Source: Kangiella taiwanensis (GTDB lineage: Bacteria > Pseudomonadota > Gammaproteobacteria > Enterobacterales > Kangiellaceae). From it: a stretch of DNA of 64,000 nucleotides. Below are positions 48,464 to 58,511 of this stretch, in pieces. The position numbers and the translations under genes are program-made. The notes below the pieces were generated by a model. It searched no databases. It saw nothing but the letters and a program-made list of their open reading frames with translations, and was not told where the DNA came from. The first letter of the stretch is position 1. Every line of letters begins with the position of its first letter. Location of the stretch: contig NZ_JAHCLT010000003.1 in the NCBI RefSeq assembly GCF_020005165.1, forward strand, positions 1 to 64,000, given 5' to 3'.

Positions 48464-49483
48464 ATGCCTATTAAAGTTGGTATTAATGGTTTTGGGCGTA
48501 TGGGAAGACTGACCATGCGCGCGCTTTATGAAGCTGGATTTGTTAATGATGCCATCAGCATATGCCATATCAACGATCCAGCAGGCGATGCTAAAACATT
48601 TGCGCACTTGCTCAACTTCGATTCTGTCCATGGTCGTTGGAAGTTTAATGCCGAAGAAAACAACGGCGCAATTGTTATTGGGGAGTCTGAAGTGTCCTTT
48701 AGTCAGAACCGCTCAATCGAAGATACTGATTGGTCGTGCTGCGATTTAGTCATTGAAGCTTCTGGCAAGTTTAAATCACAAGACACCCTAAAGGCGTATC
48801 TTGAACAGGGCGTCAAAAAAGTAGTGGTTACCGCGCCAGTAAAAGAAGAGGGCGTATTAAATGTGGTCATGGGCGTGAACCATGATTTGTACGACAAAGA
48901 GACATACCCGATCATCACGGCGGCTTCTTGCACCACAAACTGCCTAGCGCCAGCAGTTAAAGTGATTCATGAAAACTTGGGCATTAAACACGGTAGCATG
49001 ACGACGATTCATGACATTACTAATACTCAGGTTATTTTGGACTCGGCGCATAAAGATTTACGCCGCGCCAGAGCTTGCGGCATGAGTTTGATTCCGACAA
49101 CCACTGGATCGGCTACAGCGATTACGCATATTTTTCCTGAGTTGAAAGGTAAGTTGAATGGCCATGCGGTACGTGTGCCATTAGCCAACGCCTCGATTAC
49201 GGACTGTGTATTTGAGGTAGAAAAAGCAACCACAGAAGAAGAAGTGAATGCGCTGTTTAAGCAAGCAGCAGAAGGTGAGTTAAAAGATATTCTAGGTTAT
49301 GAAGAGCGTCCTCTAGTATCGATAGATTACAAAACTGACCCACGCTCATCGATTGTTGATGCCTTATCAACCATGGTCGTCAATGGAACCCAGGTTAAGT
49401 TGTACTTGTGGTATGACAATGAGTGGGGCTATGCCAACCGTACAGCCGAGTTGGCGATGATGGTGATTGACCAAGGTATCTAG
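48464..49483 (+). CDS. glyceraldehyde-3-phosphate dehydrogenase, ars-associated
   Basis: A 339-residue GAPDH. The NAD loop is [12 protein letters not shown] near the start and the catalytic cysteine is Cys156 in ASCTTNC. In ars operons this paralog uses arsenate in place of phosphate to make 1-arseno-3-phosphoglycerate, which ArsJ exports. It is probably not the glycolytic enzyme, since it lies between arsR (34 nt) and arsJ (5 nt) in one operon. Good GGAGA site before the ATG. Confidence 0.93.
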   Translation: MPIKVGINGFGRMGRLTMRALYEAGFVNDAISICHINDPAGDAKTFAHLLNFDSVHGRWKFNAEENNGAIVIGESEVSFSQNRSIEDTDWSCCDLVIEASGKFKSQDTLKAYLEQGVKKVVVTAPVKEEGVLNVVMGVNHDLYDKETYPIITAASCTTNCLAPAVKVIHENLGIKHGSMTTIHDITNTQVILDSAHKDLRRARACGMSLIPTTTGSATAITHIFPELKGKLNGHAVRVPLANASITDCVFEVEKATTEEEVNALFKQAAEGELKDILGYEERPLVSIDYKTDPRSSIVDALSTMVVNGTQVKLYLWYDNEWGYANRTAELAMMVIDQGI

Positions 49484-49488
49484 CCGCC

Positions 49489-50736
49489 ATGAATCAATCC
49501 TCGAACCAGCCCTCAAGCAAACTTCAAAGCCTGTCGCCAGAAGTACGTCAGTACATGATAGTGACAGGTAATTACTGGGCCTTCACGCTGACCGATGGCG
49601 CTTTGCGTATGCTGGTGGTGCTGCACTTCCACCAGCTTGGTTACAGCCCTTTGCAAATCGCCATGCTGTTTTTGTTTTACGAGTTTTTTGGTGTTGTGAC
49701 CAATCTTGTGGGTGGCTGGTTAGGTGCTCGACTTGGTCTCAACAAGACCATGAACATTGGCCTTTTGTTGCAAATCCTAGCGCTAGGAATGTTGTTAGTC
49801 CCTGCAGCTTTGTTAACAGTACCGTTAGTTATGTCGGCTCAGGCTGTGTCTGGTATCGCCAAAGATTTGAATAAGATGAGTGCCAAAAGCGCTATTAAAA
49901 GTCTGGTAGCCAAAGGTGAGGATGGAAAGCTTTACCGTTGGGTCGCGCTGTTAACCGGTTCTAAAAACACCTTAAAAGGCGTGGGCTTCTTTATGGGAGG
50001 CTTGTTGCTAGCTGTCCTTGGTTTCCAAGGTGCGATTTTATTTATGGCATTAATGCTGCTAGCTGTGTGGGTATTTAGTCTCATCAAACTCAAGCAAGAC
50101 TTAGGGCGGAGCAAAGCAAAACCTAAGTTTTCACAAATATTCTCAAAGAGCGCGGCAATTAACTATTTATCGGCAGCACGCATGTTCTTGTTTGGTGCGC
50201 GAGATGTCTGGTTTGTAGTCGCTCTGCCGGTATATTTATCCAGCCAATTCAACTGGCCGCATACTTTTGTGGGTGGATTTTTAGCCCTCTGGGTCATCGG
50301 CTATGGTTTTATCCAAACATTAGCCCCTAAAATCACAGACAGAAAATCAAGTGAAGCCCCTACAGGAAGCACTGCGTTTTCATGGGCGATGATTCTTGCC
50401 TCGGTTCCTGCTTTTATTGCCGCTGCCTTGTATTTTGATCTTTCGCCACAAGTCTCATTGCTCGTCGGACTATTAGTGTTTGGCGTAATTTTTGCCATCA
50501 ATTCTTCTTTGCACAGTTTTTTAATTGTGCACATGGCATCGGACGATGGCGTGTCGTTAGATGTGGGCTTTTACTATATGGCAAATGCCATGGGACGTTT
50601 GATCGGCACTGTGCTCTCAGGCTGGGTGTACCAAGCTTATGGACTTGCCATGTGCCTAGTGATTTCTACGGCGTTTGTTATTGCCGCAGCGGTTTTGTCA
50701 TTGTTGATCCCTAAGCCTGCTAGCCTCAAGACTTAG
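49489..50736 (+). CDS. arsJ: organoarsenical efflux MFS transporter ArsJ
   Basis: A 415-residue major-facilitator transporter with about twelve hydrophobic spans. After the start, SPEVRQYMIVTGNYWAFTLT and then DGALRMLVVLHFHQLGYSP are characteristic of ArsJ. It exports 1-arseno-3-phosphoglycerate, which breaks down outside to release arsenate. The gene directly follows the GAPDH partner at 5 nt, which strongly supports the assignment over a generic MFS. Closed by a terminator. Confidence 0.9.
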   Translation: MNQSSNQPSSKLQSLSPEVRQYMIVTGNYWAFTLTDGALRMLVVLHFHQLGYSPLQIAMLFLFYEFFGVVTNLVGGWLGARLGLNKTMNIGLLLQILALGMLLVPAALLTVPLVMSAQAVSGIAKDLNKMSAKSAIKSLVAKGEDGKLYRWVALLTGSKNTLKGVGFFMGGLLLAVLGFQGAILFMALMLLAVWVFSLIKLKQDLGRSKAKPKFSQIFSKSAAINYLSAARMFLFGARDVWFVVALPVYLSSQFNWPHTFVGGFLALWVIGYGFIQTLAPKITDRKSSEAPTGSTAFSWAMILASVPAFIAAALYFDLSPQVSLLVGLLVFGVIFAINSSLHSFLIVHMASDDGVSLDVGFYYMANAMGRLIGTVLSGWVYQAYGLAMCLVISTAFVIAAAVLSLLIPKPASLKT

Positions 50737-50754
50737 GAAAATCTGTAAATACAA

Positions 50755-50783
50755 AAAAGCCCTCTTTGTGAGGGCTTTTGTTT
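50755..50783. terminator. bidirectional intrinsic terminator
   Basis: AAAAGCCCTC / GAGGGCTTTT stem (50755-50764 with 50770-50779) between arsJ and convergent fdxA. Confidence 0.9.
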
Positions 50784-50797
50784 ATTATACGTTTGAA

Positions 50798-51121
50798 TTA
50801 TTTTTCTAAAAGCTCGAACTTGCCTTCTTTACCATCCCACTCAGCGGCGTCTGGTAGCGGATCTTTTTGTTCAGTGATATTTGGCCATTCTTCAGAAAGT
50901 TCGGCGTTAAGCTCGACAAAGTGCTCCATACCTTCTGGCACTTCGTCTTCTTCGAAAATAGCTTCGGCAGGGCACTCAGGCTCGCATAATGCGCAGTCAA
51001 TACACTCGTCTGGGTTAATTACCAGAAAGTTAGGACCTTCGTAAAAGCAGTCCACAGGACAGACTTCAACACAGTCAGTGTATTTACATTTAATGCAGTT
51101 TTCGGTTACTACGAACGCCAT
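50798..51121 (-). CDS. fdxA: ferredoxin FdxA (7Fe-8S type)
   Basis: A 107-residue electron carrier with a [3Fe-4S] and a [4Fe-4S] cluster. Cysteine motifs are [17 protein letters not shown] near the N-terminus and [12 protein letters not shown] around residues 40-51. The acidic C-terminal extension ends the protein as in Azotobacter-type FdI homologs. It lies next to mutS on the same strand, the usual gammaproteobacterial pairing. Confidence 0.95.
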   Translation of the reverse strand: MAFVVTENCIKCKYTDCVEVCPVDCFYEGPNFLVINPDECIDCALCEPECPAEAIFEEDEVPEGMEHFVELNAELSEEWPNITEQKDPLPDAAEWDGKEGKFELLEK

Positions 51122-51196
51122 GAATGTCTCCTAAATTGCAATTCTTTCGGCTAATTCACTATCGCTAATTTACTGGGGTGATTGCCTGTAGCAGCG

Positions 51197-53803
51197 TTAT
51201 TTTAGCGATTCTTTTAACTTATACAATAGTTCAAGCGCTTCGCGTGGCGATAAATCGTCTGGGGCGATGTCTTCAAGCAGTTGTAATGCTTCGCTTGATA
51301 CCGGCTTCTCAGTAGCCGCTTCATCAAGTAAGTCCAGCTGAGGCATAACCTCTTGAGCTTGCTCGTTGTGAGTACCATTCTTCTCAAAGTAACTCAGAAG
51401 CGCCTTGGCATTCTGAATAACGGCTTTAGGTAAGCCCGCCAGTTGTGCCACTTGAATACCGTAACTTTGGTTCGCCGGGCCTTCGGCAACCTGGTGTGAA
51501 AATACTAATTTTGTCGAGCCGGTCTTCTCAGATTCGTACTCGCTAGCGCCAAAGTGAACGTTGGCGCAGTCTTTCCACTCTTGAATTTGTTGCGTTAGCT
51601 CGAAGTAGTGAGTCGCGAATAGCGTTAAAGAATTAAGCTTTTCATGGATATAACGCATGGTTGCCGAGGCGAGGGCAAGTCCATCAAAGGTGCTGGTACC
51701 ACGACCGATTTCGTCGAGTAATACAAGACTATTGGCGGTGGCGTTGTTAAGGATATTCGCCGTTTCGGACATTTCGACCATGAAGGTTGAGCGACCACTG
51801 GCTAAATCATCAGAAGCGCCGATTCGTGTAAAAATACGATCAATAGGTCCGATGATAGACGATTCAGCTGGAACATAAGATCCTGTGTATGCCAGCAATG
51901 TAATTAACGCTGCCTGACGCATATAGGTCGACTTACCGCCCATGTTTGGGCCCGTAATAATTAAGGAGCGTCGATTGGGCGAAAGCTCTAAATCGTTTGG
52001 GATAAAAGGCTCTTTGCTGTGGTATTCGACCACAGGGTGGCGCCCAGCAGTGATATTGATACCTGCATTATCGCTAAACTCAGGGCGTGATAAGTTAAGA
52101 TTTTCTGCGCGTTCAGCGAAACACGCGAAGACATCAAGCTCTGCGATTGCAGCCGCTGTCGACTGAATATCCGCAACATGCTCTTGCAGTTGTTGCACCA
52201 GCTCATCATAAAGGCGCTTTTCTAGCGTTAAGGCGCGGGTTTTGCTGCTTAATACCTTTTCTTCGTACTCTTTAAGTTCTGGCGTGATAAAGCGCTCAGC
52301 ATTTTTCAGCGTCTGACGACGTACGTATTCCGCTGGCGCTAAATCGCTTTGCGCACGCGAAATCTCAATGTAGAAACCATGAACCTTGTTGTAACCGACT
52401 TTTAGAGTATTAATGCCAGAGCGCTCTTTTTCGCGCTGCTCAAGTTGCAACATAAAGTCGCTGGCATCGTTAGCAAGGTTACGTAGTTCATCAAGCTCAG
52501 CGTGATAGCCTTCGGCGATAACGCCACCGTCGCGAATGACCATCGGTGGCTGCTCAATAATAGCGCGCTCTAATAATTCCTGAACACTCGGTAATGCCTT
52601 AATTGATTCGAGCAGAGGCAACTGAACCTGGTGCGACGATAAATAGTTTTTAATCTCGTCAGACTTACGCAAACCTTGCTCTAAACGCTTTAAATCACGA
52701 GGACTGGCGCTCCCAAGCGCTAACCGAGTAACGATGCGTTCGATATCGGCAATCTCTTTCAGGTGCGACTGAAGATCGCTATAGACTAAATCATTCTTTA
52801 GCGCGGAAACCGCTTGCAGACGTTCTTCAACGGAGGCACGCTTGCTAAGCGGGCTGTGCAACCAACGTTTAAGTAAACGACCGCCCATCACCGTTTGTGT
52901 GCTGTTCATGACTTCAAACAACGTATTGTGCGACTGCCCTTGAATGTTTTCAGTGAGCTCTAGGTTTTTGCGTGTCGCAGGGTCGAGTACTAAATGATCC
53001 GCATCGGAAAGCCGCTGCAACATACGGATATGAGGCAGGGCATTCAGCTGAGTCTTCTTGGCGTACTCCAGAACCACGCCAGCGGTCGACACCGCCAAGC
53101 GATAATCCTCACAACCAAAAGAAGCTAAACTTTTCACCTTGAAATGATTAAGCAGCTTATCGAGGTTCTGTTCGTAATCAAACTCCCAGTCAGGTTGCCA
53201 TTGAATCGAACTTTTAACTAAGTGGCTTAAGTTTTGTTGATTATCTGCCAGCAACAACTCGGCGGGTTTAACGCGGTGAAGCTCCGCTTGAATCGCTAGC
53301 TCACTGTCGAATTCTGAAAGCCAGAAGCGGCCGCTCGCCATATCTAAGCAGGCAAGGCCGTATTGGTTGTGCTTCTTATAGACAGATGCCAGAATATTCT
53401 CAGAAAGGGCATCTAACAGGTTTTCGTCATACAGAGTTCCAGGTGTAACTATTCGGACTACTTTGCGCTCGACAGGGCCTTTACTGGTCGCAGGATCGCC
53501 CACTTGCTCACAAATCGCTACCGACTCGCCAAGTTTCACGATTCGCGCTAAATACGAGTCTACTGCATGAAACGGCACACCAGCCATCGGAATTGGCTCG
53601 CCAGCAGAAGAGCCACGCTTAGTGAGCGTAATGTCTAACAACTCCGCGGCACGTTTGGCGTCCTCATAAAACAACTCATAAAAGTCACCCATGCGATAAA
53701 ACAATAGGTAGTCTTTATGATCCTGCTTTAAACGCCAGTACTGACGCATCATCGGAGTGTGATGCTGTAAGGCTTCGTCGTTAATAATTTCAGCTTTAGA
53801 CAT
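51197..53803 (-). CDS. mutS: DNA mismatch repair protein MutS
   Basis: An 868-residue ATPase that recognises mismatches and small loops. The N-terminal [11 protein letters not shown] holds the mismatch-contacting Phe-x-Glu. Walker A is [13 protein letters not shown], followed by [16 protein letters not shown] (Walker B) and a helix-turn-helix. The C-terminal tetramerisation tail is present, ending [10 protein letters not shown]. Length agrees with E. coli MutS. It is divergent from pncC across 132 nt. Confidence 0.97.
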   Translation of the reverse strand: MSKAEIINDEALQHHTPMMRQYWRLKQDHKDYLLFYRMGDFYELFYEDAKRAAELLDITLTKRGSSAGEPIPMAGVPFHAVDSYLARIVKLGESVAICEQVGDPATSKGPVERKVVRIVTPGTLYDENLLDALSENILASVYKKHNQYGLACLDMASGRFWLSEFDSELAIQAELHRVKPAELLLADNQQNLSHLVKSSIQWQPDWEFDYEQNLDKLLNHFKVKSLASFGCEDYRLAVSTAGVVLEYAKKTQLNALPHIRMLQRLSDADHLVLDPATRKNLELTENIQGQSHNTLFEVMNSTQTVMGGRLLKRWLHSPLSKRASVEERLQAVSALKNDLVYSDLQSHLKEIADIERIVTRLALGSASPRDLKRLEQGLRKSDEIKNYLSSHQVQLPLLESIKALPSVQELLERAIIEQPPMVIRDGGVIAEGYHAELDELRNLANDASDFMLQLEQREKERSGINTLKVGYNKVHGFYIEISRAQSDLAPAEYVRRQTLKNAERFITPELKEYEEKVLSSKTRALTLEKRLYDELVQQLQEHVADIQSTAAAIAELDVFACFAERAENLNLSRPEFSDNAGINITAGRHPVVEYHSKEPFIPNDLELSPNRRSLIITGPNMGGKSTYMRQAALITLLAYTGSYVPAESSIIGPIDRIFTRIGASDDLASGRSTFMVEMSETANILNNATANSLVLLDEIGRGTSTFDGLALASATMRYIHEKLNSLTLFATHYFELTQQIQEWKDCANVHFGASEYESEKTGSTKLVFSHQVAEGPANQSYGIQVAQLAGLPKAVIQNAKALLSYFEKNGTHNEQAQEVMPQLDLLDEAATEKPVSSEALQLLEDIAPDDLSPREALELLYKLKESLK

Positions 53804-53935
53804 GCTTGAGTGATTCGTTCTTAGGTTGCGTTAGTGACGGTTAGCGCCTATTCTTAGTTCTAATATTGGCTAGCGTCGGCTACAAATTTATAGCCCATAG
53901 CTTAACGGATTTGAGTCAAAAGAGGTAGACGAAGA

Positions 53936-54454
53936 TTGCCCGATTTACAAAAAGAAACAGATTCTTCTGACTTAGAAAGCTTATTAAAAGAACTCTCTAA
54001 CCTATTAATTAAAAAGAACTTAATGCTGGTTACGGCAGAATCGTGCACAGGTGGCCTTATTGCTGCTACCTGTACCGAATTGCCCGGCAGCTCACAATGG
54101 TTTGATCGCGGTTTCGTCACTTATACCAATGAAGCTAAGCATGACATGCTTGGTGTTCCAGTAGACCTTATCGAACAACATGGTGCCGTTTCACAGCAAG
54201 TCGTCGAAGCAATGGCTGCTGGTGCCGTTACAAAAGCAGGCAATAAAAATCGAATCGCCATATCTGTAAGCGGTATCGCAGGCCCCGACGGCGGCACATC
54301 AGATAAACCCGTCGGCACAGTCTGGGTTGGCTATGCCGATGACAAAGGCGTAGAAAGCAAGCTACTACAGCTTGATGGCTCAAGAGCTGATATTCGTCAA
54401 GAGACGGTGGAATTTTCAGTAGGGTGTGCTTTAACTCATTTAGTGAATTACTAA
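53936..54454 (+). CDS. pncC: nicotinamide-nucleotide amidohydrolase PncC (CinA C-terminal domain)
   Basis: A 172-residue enzyme that deamidates nicotinamide mononucleotide to nicotinate mononucleotide in pyridine salvage. The TAESCTGGLIAA motif (about 32-43) carries the catalytic serine; GIAGPDGGTSDKPVGTVW (near 111-128) is the other hallmark. It is the stand-alone PncC form, not the full CinA fusion. Start is TTG; no ATG gives a suitable N-terminus. In most relatives it is directly followed by recA; here about 4 kb of other genes intervene. Confidence 0.93.
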   Translation: MPDLQKETDSSDLESLLKELSNLLIKKNLMLVTAESCTGGLIAATCTELPGSSQWFDRGFVTYTNEAKHDMLGVPVDLIEQHGAVSQQVVEAMAAGAVTKAGNKNRIAISVSGIAGPDGGTSDKPVGTVWVGYADDKGVESKLLQLDGSRADIRQETVEFSVGCALTHLVNY

Positions 54455-54504
54455 TTAATCCAAGCGTAGATTTGGAATTATGCTTTAAAAGAAAGGAGCT
54501 TAAT

Positions 54505-55236
54505 ATGTTTGAAGATATTCAGAACTGGAGGCCTAGTGTTGAACGTACAACGCAGCCTTTTGAAGCTGAAAGAAAACTACCAATATCATCAAAGAATATT
54601 GAGGCAGTTAGCGCAGCAATCAAGACCCTAAGGAGTTCTGGTCTTACAAGTAACAAATTGCTGAGTATATTTGAAGGATGGCAAAGCAAGCGAACAGTTT
54701 CTACTAGAAGGTTTTTACTGTCAGCTTGTATTTTGATTTTAGGTAGCGCTTGGGTTGGAGTGGAGCTGTCAGAAAGCTCCTTTTTGGGTATAAGACTGCA
54801 AAGTGGTAACGAATTAAAGTTCAATATACTTTTGCTTGCAATTGTGATTATTACAATAGTTTTATACTTCTTCTCATGGAAAGTCGACTACTCGATACGA
54901 AATACTCAGATAGAAAGAGCGTTAGAAGTTATTAAACCGTGTATCGCTACTCGTGATGAGCTTAATCGTGTTGCAGCTGAGACCGAAGGTTGTAATTCTG
55001 CTCAAGAGTTACTTGATGATTTCAGAAGAGGGGTAAATCCAGACTACTCTGATAGTGATGCTTTAGAAGCAATTAATCTATATAGCGAAAACTTGAGCTC
55101 ACCGCATAAAACTTTGAACTTTATTGAATGGTGTGAGGTTTGGGTAATTTTTTCATTGGGTTTTCCCACTATAGGCATTTTAGTGTATGAGGTCTATCAA
55201 AAACTAAATGAACATGGCTATATACCTTACTTTTAA
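54505..55236 (+). CDS. hypothetical membrane protein
   Basis: A 243-residue protein I do not recognise. The ATG at 54505 follows AAAGGAG by 6 nt; upstream in-frame starts lack a site. The N-terminal 65 residues are charged; two spans lie at about 69-87 and 106-124; a helical cytoplasmic segment follows; and a third span lies near 215-235. It is AT-rich relative to mutS and recA. Together with its place in the normally tight pncC-recA interval this suggests acquired DNA. Confidence 0.68.
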   Translation: MFEDIQNWRPSVERTTQPFEAERKLPISSKNIEAVSAAIKTLRSSGLTSNKLLSIFEGWQSKRTVSTRRFLLSACILILGSAWVGVELSESSFLGIRLQSGNELKFNILLLAIVIITIVLYFFSWKVDYSIRNTQIERALEVIKPCIATRDELNRVAAETEGCNSAQELLDDFRRGVNPDYSDSDALEAINLYSENLSSPHKTLNFIEWCEVWVIFSLGFPTIGILVYEVYQKLNEHGYIPYF

Positions 55237-55296
55237 TGGGTATGAATAAGTATAGTCTCAGGTCACATCTGCTTTATTGTGGCTAAAGACTGTTAA

Positions 55297-55680
55297 CTAA
55301 ACCTCAAAAGCCTTTAAAATCGCGCAGGGTTTATGCGTTCCGCTTGTTTCACACTGATGAAATAGGGTTTTGAGCCGGTCGCGGGCTTGCTGCATTTCTT
55401 CGATCTTTTCATCGAGTTCTTTAATTCTGGCGCTGGCGAGTTGTTGGGCGCGCTCATGGTCATGGCTGGTGTCTAGCGCTAACAGTTCTTTGATTTCATT
55501 GAGGGTGAAGCCTGCTTTTTGTGCTTCTTTGATGAATTTCAGTCGTCGTAGATCGTCTTGGCTGTATTTTCTGAAGCCTTCGGTTTTACTTGGAACTTTG
55601 ATTAAGCCTTTTCTTTGATAATAGCGGACGGTTTCGACGCCGATATTCACTTCTTTGGCTAACTTTCCAATGGTTAACAT
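55297..55680 (-). CDS. MerR family transcriptional regulator
   Basis: A 127-residue regulator with a MerR HTH (LTIGKLAKEVNIGVETVRYY) and a dimerisation coiled coil (about 78-108). Compared with mercury MerR, two of three ligand cysteines are kept (Cys110 and Cys119, in CETSGTHKPC) but the first is replaced by His75 (SHDHE). It therefore may sense a different metal or a redox signal. It is divergent from the glutaredoxin-MauE gene, whose promoter has the 20-bp spacer typical of MerR control. Confidence 0.88.
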   Translation of the reverse strand: MLTIGKLAKEVNIGVETVRYYQRKGLIKVPSKTEGFRKYSQDDLRRLKFIKEAQKAGFTLNEIKELLALDTSHDHERAQQLASARIKELDEKIEEMQQARDRLKTLFHQCETSGTHKPCAILKAFEV

Positions 55681-55744
55681 GATGCAGTCCTAAATTTTAC
55701 TTTAGTTTAAATTTATAGCCGGGTTAGGGTTTGATAAAGAGTGC

Positions 55745-55776
55745 TTGACTCCGTACCATGGTACAGAGTTTATAGT
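55745..55776 (+). promoter_or_regulatory. MerR-type promoter with operator
   Basis: TTGACT (55745-55750) and TATAGT (55771-55776) are separated by 20 bp, an overlong spacer. It contains the 22-bp dyad 55748-55769 (arms ACTCCGTACCA / TGGTACAGAGT, one mismatch). MerR proteins activate such promoters by untwisting the spacer. Confidence 0.85.
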
Positions 55777-55837
55777 GTGCTTATTGTTTGAATCAAGTTA
55801 TATGCACAATTCTTTTGAATGAAGGAGTATTGATTGT

Positions 55838-56587
55838 ATGAGCACTACCAATAAGAAGACGGCGCAGCTTTACCGCATGTCGACGGATAAACACACTTGT
55901 CCTTTTGGCTTAAAGTCTAAGGACTTGCTAAAGCGCGAAGGCTTTGAGGTTGAGGATAATATTTTAGCCAACCGTGAGGAAACGGATGCTTTTAAGGAAA
56001 AACATGGTGTGGAAACAACGCCACAGACGTTTGTCGATGGTGAGCGTATCGGTGGTTATGAAGATTTAAGAAGGCACCTTGGCAAGAAAGTTAAGGATCC
56101 GGACAAGAAAACGTATCGCCCAGTCATTGTGTTGTTTGTGATGGCGGCGTTGACGGCCATTGCGGCGAGCTTTTCGAGCTCAGGTGATGCGTTTACAATT
56201 AAAACAGCCGAATGGTTTGTGAGCTTCGCGATGGTGTTGTTGGCGATGCTGAAGTTGCAGGATGTCGAAAAGTTCTCCACCATGTTCTTGAACTATGACT
56301 TATTGGCTAAGCGCTGGGTGCCTTATGGCTACGTCTATCCCTTCGCCGAGGGCTTGGCTGGCGCATTGATGGTTTCGGGCGCGCTAACTTGGATTTCTGC
56401 GCCTATTGCTTTGTTTATCGGTACGGTGGGTGCCGTATCAGTCTTTAAAGCGGTGTATATCGACAAGCGCGAATTGAAGTGTGCCTGCGTCGGTGGTGGT
56501 AATAATGTGCCGCTCGGATTTATTTCCTTAACTGAGAACCTCATGATGGTTGGTATGGGGATTTATATGGGCAGTAAGTTACTCTAA
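55838..56587 (+). CDS. glutaredoxin-MauE/DoxX-like fusion membrane protein
   Basis: A 249-residue fusion. Residues 1-85 are a glutaredoxin domain: TCPFG (Cys21, a monothiol version of CPxC), the cis-Pro loop TTPQTFVDGERIGG. Residues 94-249 hold about five membrane spans of the MauE/DoxX type, with a cytosol- or periplasm-facing Cys pair in ELKCACVGGG (Cys215, Cys217). It probably moves electrons or thiols across the inner membrane. Regulation is by the divergent MerR protein. GAAGGAG precedes the ATG. Confidence 0.82.
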   Translation: MSTTNKKTAQLYRMSTDKHTCPFGLKSKDLLKREGFEVEDNILANREETDAFKEKHGVETTPQTFVDGERIGGYEDLRRHLGKKVKDPDKKTYRPVIVLFVMAALTAIAASFSSSGDAFTIKTAEWFVSFAMVLLAMLKLQDVEKFSTMFLNYDLLAKRWVPYGYVYPFAEGLAGALMVSGALTWISAPIALFIGTVGAVSVFKAVYIDKRELKCACVGGGNNVPLGFISLTENLMMVGMGIYMGSKLL

Positions 56588-56597
56588 AAGATTAGTT

Positions 56598-56628
56598 GCT
56601 GGGTTAGGTCGACAACTCCTAACCCAGC
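56598..56628. repeat. REP-like palindrome
   Basis: Perfect 11-bp inverted repeat GCTGGGTTAGG / CCTAACCCAGC around a 9-nt loop, followed by CCTACG. It lies between convergent genes. The sequence resembles dispersed palindromes common in proteobacteria; no T tract follows. Confidence 0.6.
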
Positions 56629-56661
56629 CTACGAATTGCGAAGATCTTAAAGCCACCGTAT

Positions 56662-57765
56662 TTATTTATAGTACTTATCAATAATCGGATTCATGACTTT
56701 TTTCCATAGTGGTGGCACTAAAGCTAATAACACCATGGTTGCGTAGCCTGCGGGTAACTGTGGGCTATCCTCGTGATGACGCAAGACTTGGTAGCGACGT
56801 TTAGGGAAGGCGTGATGATCCGAGTGTCGCTGCAAGTGAATCAACAGAATGTTAGTTAGGAAGAAATTAGAATTCCACGAGTGGTGGTGCGTGACGTATT
56901 CATATTTGCCATTGTCTCGTTTTTTGCGGCGCAAACCGTAGTGCTCGACGTAATTAATGATTTCGAGTAACACGAAAGCGACGATGCTCTGGCCTAAGAA
57001 GAAGGCCAAACCTAACCAGCCAAAGGCGATGAATGATACAACTGCCCATAGCGCGCTGAGTCCGTACCAAGTGAATAACTCATTATCCAAACTCCAGATA
57101 GACTTGCCTTTACGTTTTAATCGAGTCGCTTCAAGTTTCCAAGCATTGGTGATGTTGTGCCAAATAGCTCTGGGTAGGAAATGGTAAAGGGTTTGGTTGT
57201 AGTCGGCCGAAGAGGGATCTTCTGGTGTCGAGACATTAACGTGATGGCCGCGCACATGCTCAACCTTAAAACCGCCATAGCACACAAGACTCAGTAGCAA
57301 CCCTCCACAGAAGCGCTCCAACTTACTGTCTTTATGAATCAGTTCATGGGCAACATTGATTGCCAATACGCCACTGACCACGCCGATCCCGAGTAGCCAG
57401 CCAATTTGTCCAAAGACCTGTACTTCTGAACTCGCGAATTGTAGTAACCCTAACGTCAGCACTGCAAACATGACTGGAACGGTTAGAAGCGTTAATGCTT
57501 TGTAGAACCACTCGTTAGAGATATCTTTCGTCAATTCTTGTGGCGCATTGAGGCTGTCACGACCCAGTAACGCATCAAGAACTGGAATAACCCCAAAGAA
57601 GAACAGCAGGATAAGGTAGGGCGCTTGATTTAGCGAGAGTAACTGTGATTCAGCCAGAGCGAAGGCAATAAAAGGCACTGCCCCAGAAAGCATAAACATG
57701 CCATAGGCGTACTTTTTGAGTGTAAAAGCCAGTGGTGGACGACTTAAAACGTTGGTTTCGCTCAT
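56662..57765 (-). CDS. alkB: alkane 1-monooxygenase
   Basis: A 367-residue integral-membrane di-iron hydroxylase that oxidises medium-chain n-alkanes to 1-alkanols. All histidine motifs of the family are present: HELIHK (about 140), EHVRGHH (about 168), NYVEHYGL, and LQRHSDHHAF with YQVLRHH and LPAGYA. About six membrane spans are visible. No rubredoxin or rubredoxin reductase gene lies nearby, so electrons must come from elsewhere. Confidence 0.95.
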   Translation of the reverse strand: MSETNVLSRPPLAFTLKKYAYGMFMLSGAVPFIAFALAESQLLSLNQAPYLILLFFFGVIPVLDALLGRDSLNAPQELTKDISNEWFYKALTLLTVPVMFAVLTLGLLQFASSEVQVFGQIGWLLGIGVVSGVLAINVAHELIHKDSKLERFCGGLLLSLVCYGGFKVEHVRGHHVNVSTPEDPSSADYNQTLYHFLPRAIWHNITNAWKLEATRLKRKGKSIWSLDNELFTWYGLSALWAVVSFIAFGWLGLAFFLGQSIVAFVLLEIINYVEHYGLRRKKRDNGKYEYVTHHHSWNSNFFLTNILLIHLQRHSDHHAFPKRRYQVLRHHEDSPQLPAGYATMVLLALVPPLWKKVMNPIIDKYYK

Positions 57766-57908
57766 GGTGTGGTAGTCATTAAGTGATCAGACCTCTATTA
57801 ATAACGCTATTTAAATGGTTTGTAAATTGTTTCTCTAATAATCAATCACTTGCGACACTGGTGAATTGAAATTAGGATGGGCAAAGTTTTGTCGTTTGGG
57901 GATTAGTT

Positions 57909-58511
57909 ATGAATTGGGGTGATATTGCTACGGCAGCGGTAACATTGTTTTTAATTATGGATCCGTTGGGAAATGTTCCCGTGTTTAACGCGGTTCTGTC
58001 GAATGTAGAGCCGAAAAGGCGCGTTAAAGTGATGGCGCGTGAGTTGATTATCGCCTTGTTGATTCTTTTAGGCTTCTTGTTCGCGGGTAACTCAATCCTC
58101 GCATTCTTAGGATTGACTCAGTCCTCGCTGAATATTGCAGGCGGTATTCTGTTATTTATTATTTCACTTCGCATGATATTCCCTGGTCGCCGCGAGCCGG
58201 GCGATGAAGTCGAGGAAGAAGAGCCTTTTATTGTGCCTTTGGCAATGCCAATGATTGCCGGCCCTTCGACTATTGCCGTGTTGCTATTGTTAAGCTCAAA
58301 TCAACCAGGACAAATTAACGAATGGAGCATGGCTTTGTTGCTGTCTTGGCTGGTGAGCACGATCATCTTGATCATGTCGCCTAAAGTGATGGCTTTAATC
58401 GGTAAGAAGGGTGCTAGAGCTTTAGAACGTCTTATGGGCATGATTTTGATCATTCTAGCCACGCAAATGTTGCTTAACGGCATTCGTGATTTCGTTGAAA
58501 GCCTAGGCTAA
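57909..58511 (+). CDS. MarC family (UPF0056) membrane protein
   Basis: A 200-residue protein with six predicted membrane spans. MDPLGNVPVF near residue 17 and PLAMPMIAGPSTIA near 115 are the two repeated signature segments of the family. The function is unknown; the old link of MarC to multidrug resistance was not upheld. YhgN-type by length. The acidic loop EVEEEEPF lies between spans. It is divergent from alkB and upstream of recA. Confidence 0.9.
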   Translation: MNWGDIATAAVTLFLIMDPLGNVPVFNAVLSNVEPKRRVKVMARELIIALLILLGFLFAGNSILAFLGLTQSSLNIAGGILLFIISLRMIFPGRREPGDEVEEEEPFIVPLAMPMIAGPSTIAVLLLLSSNQPGQINEWSMALLLSWLVSTIILIMSPKVMALIGKKGARALERLMGMILIILATQMLLNGIRDFVESLG

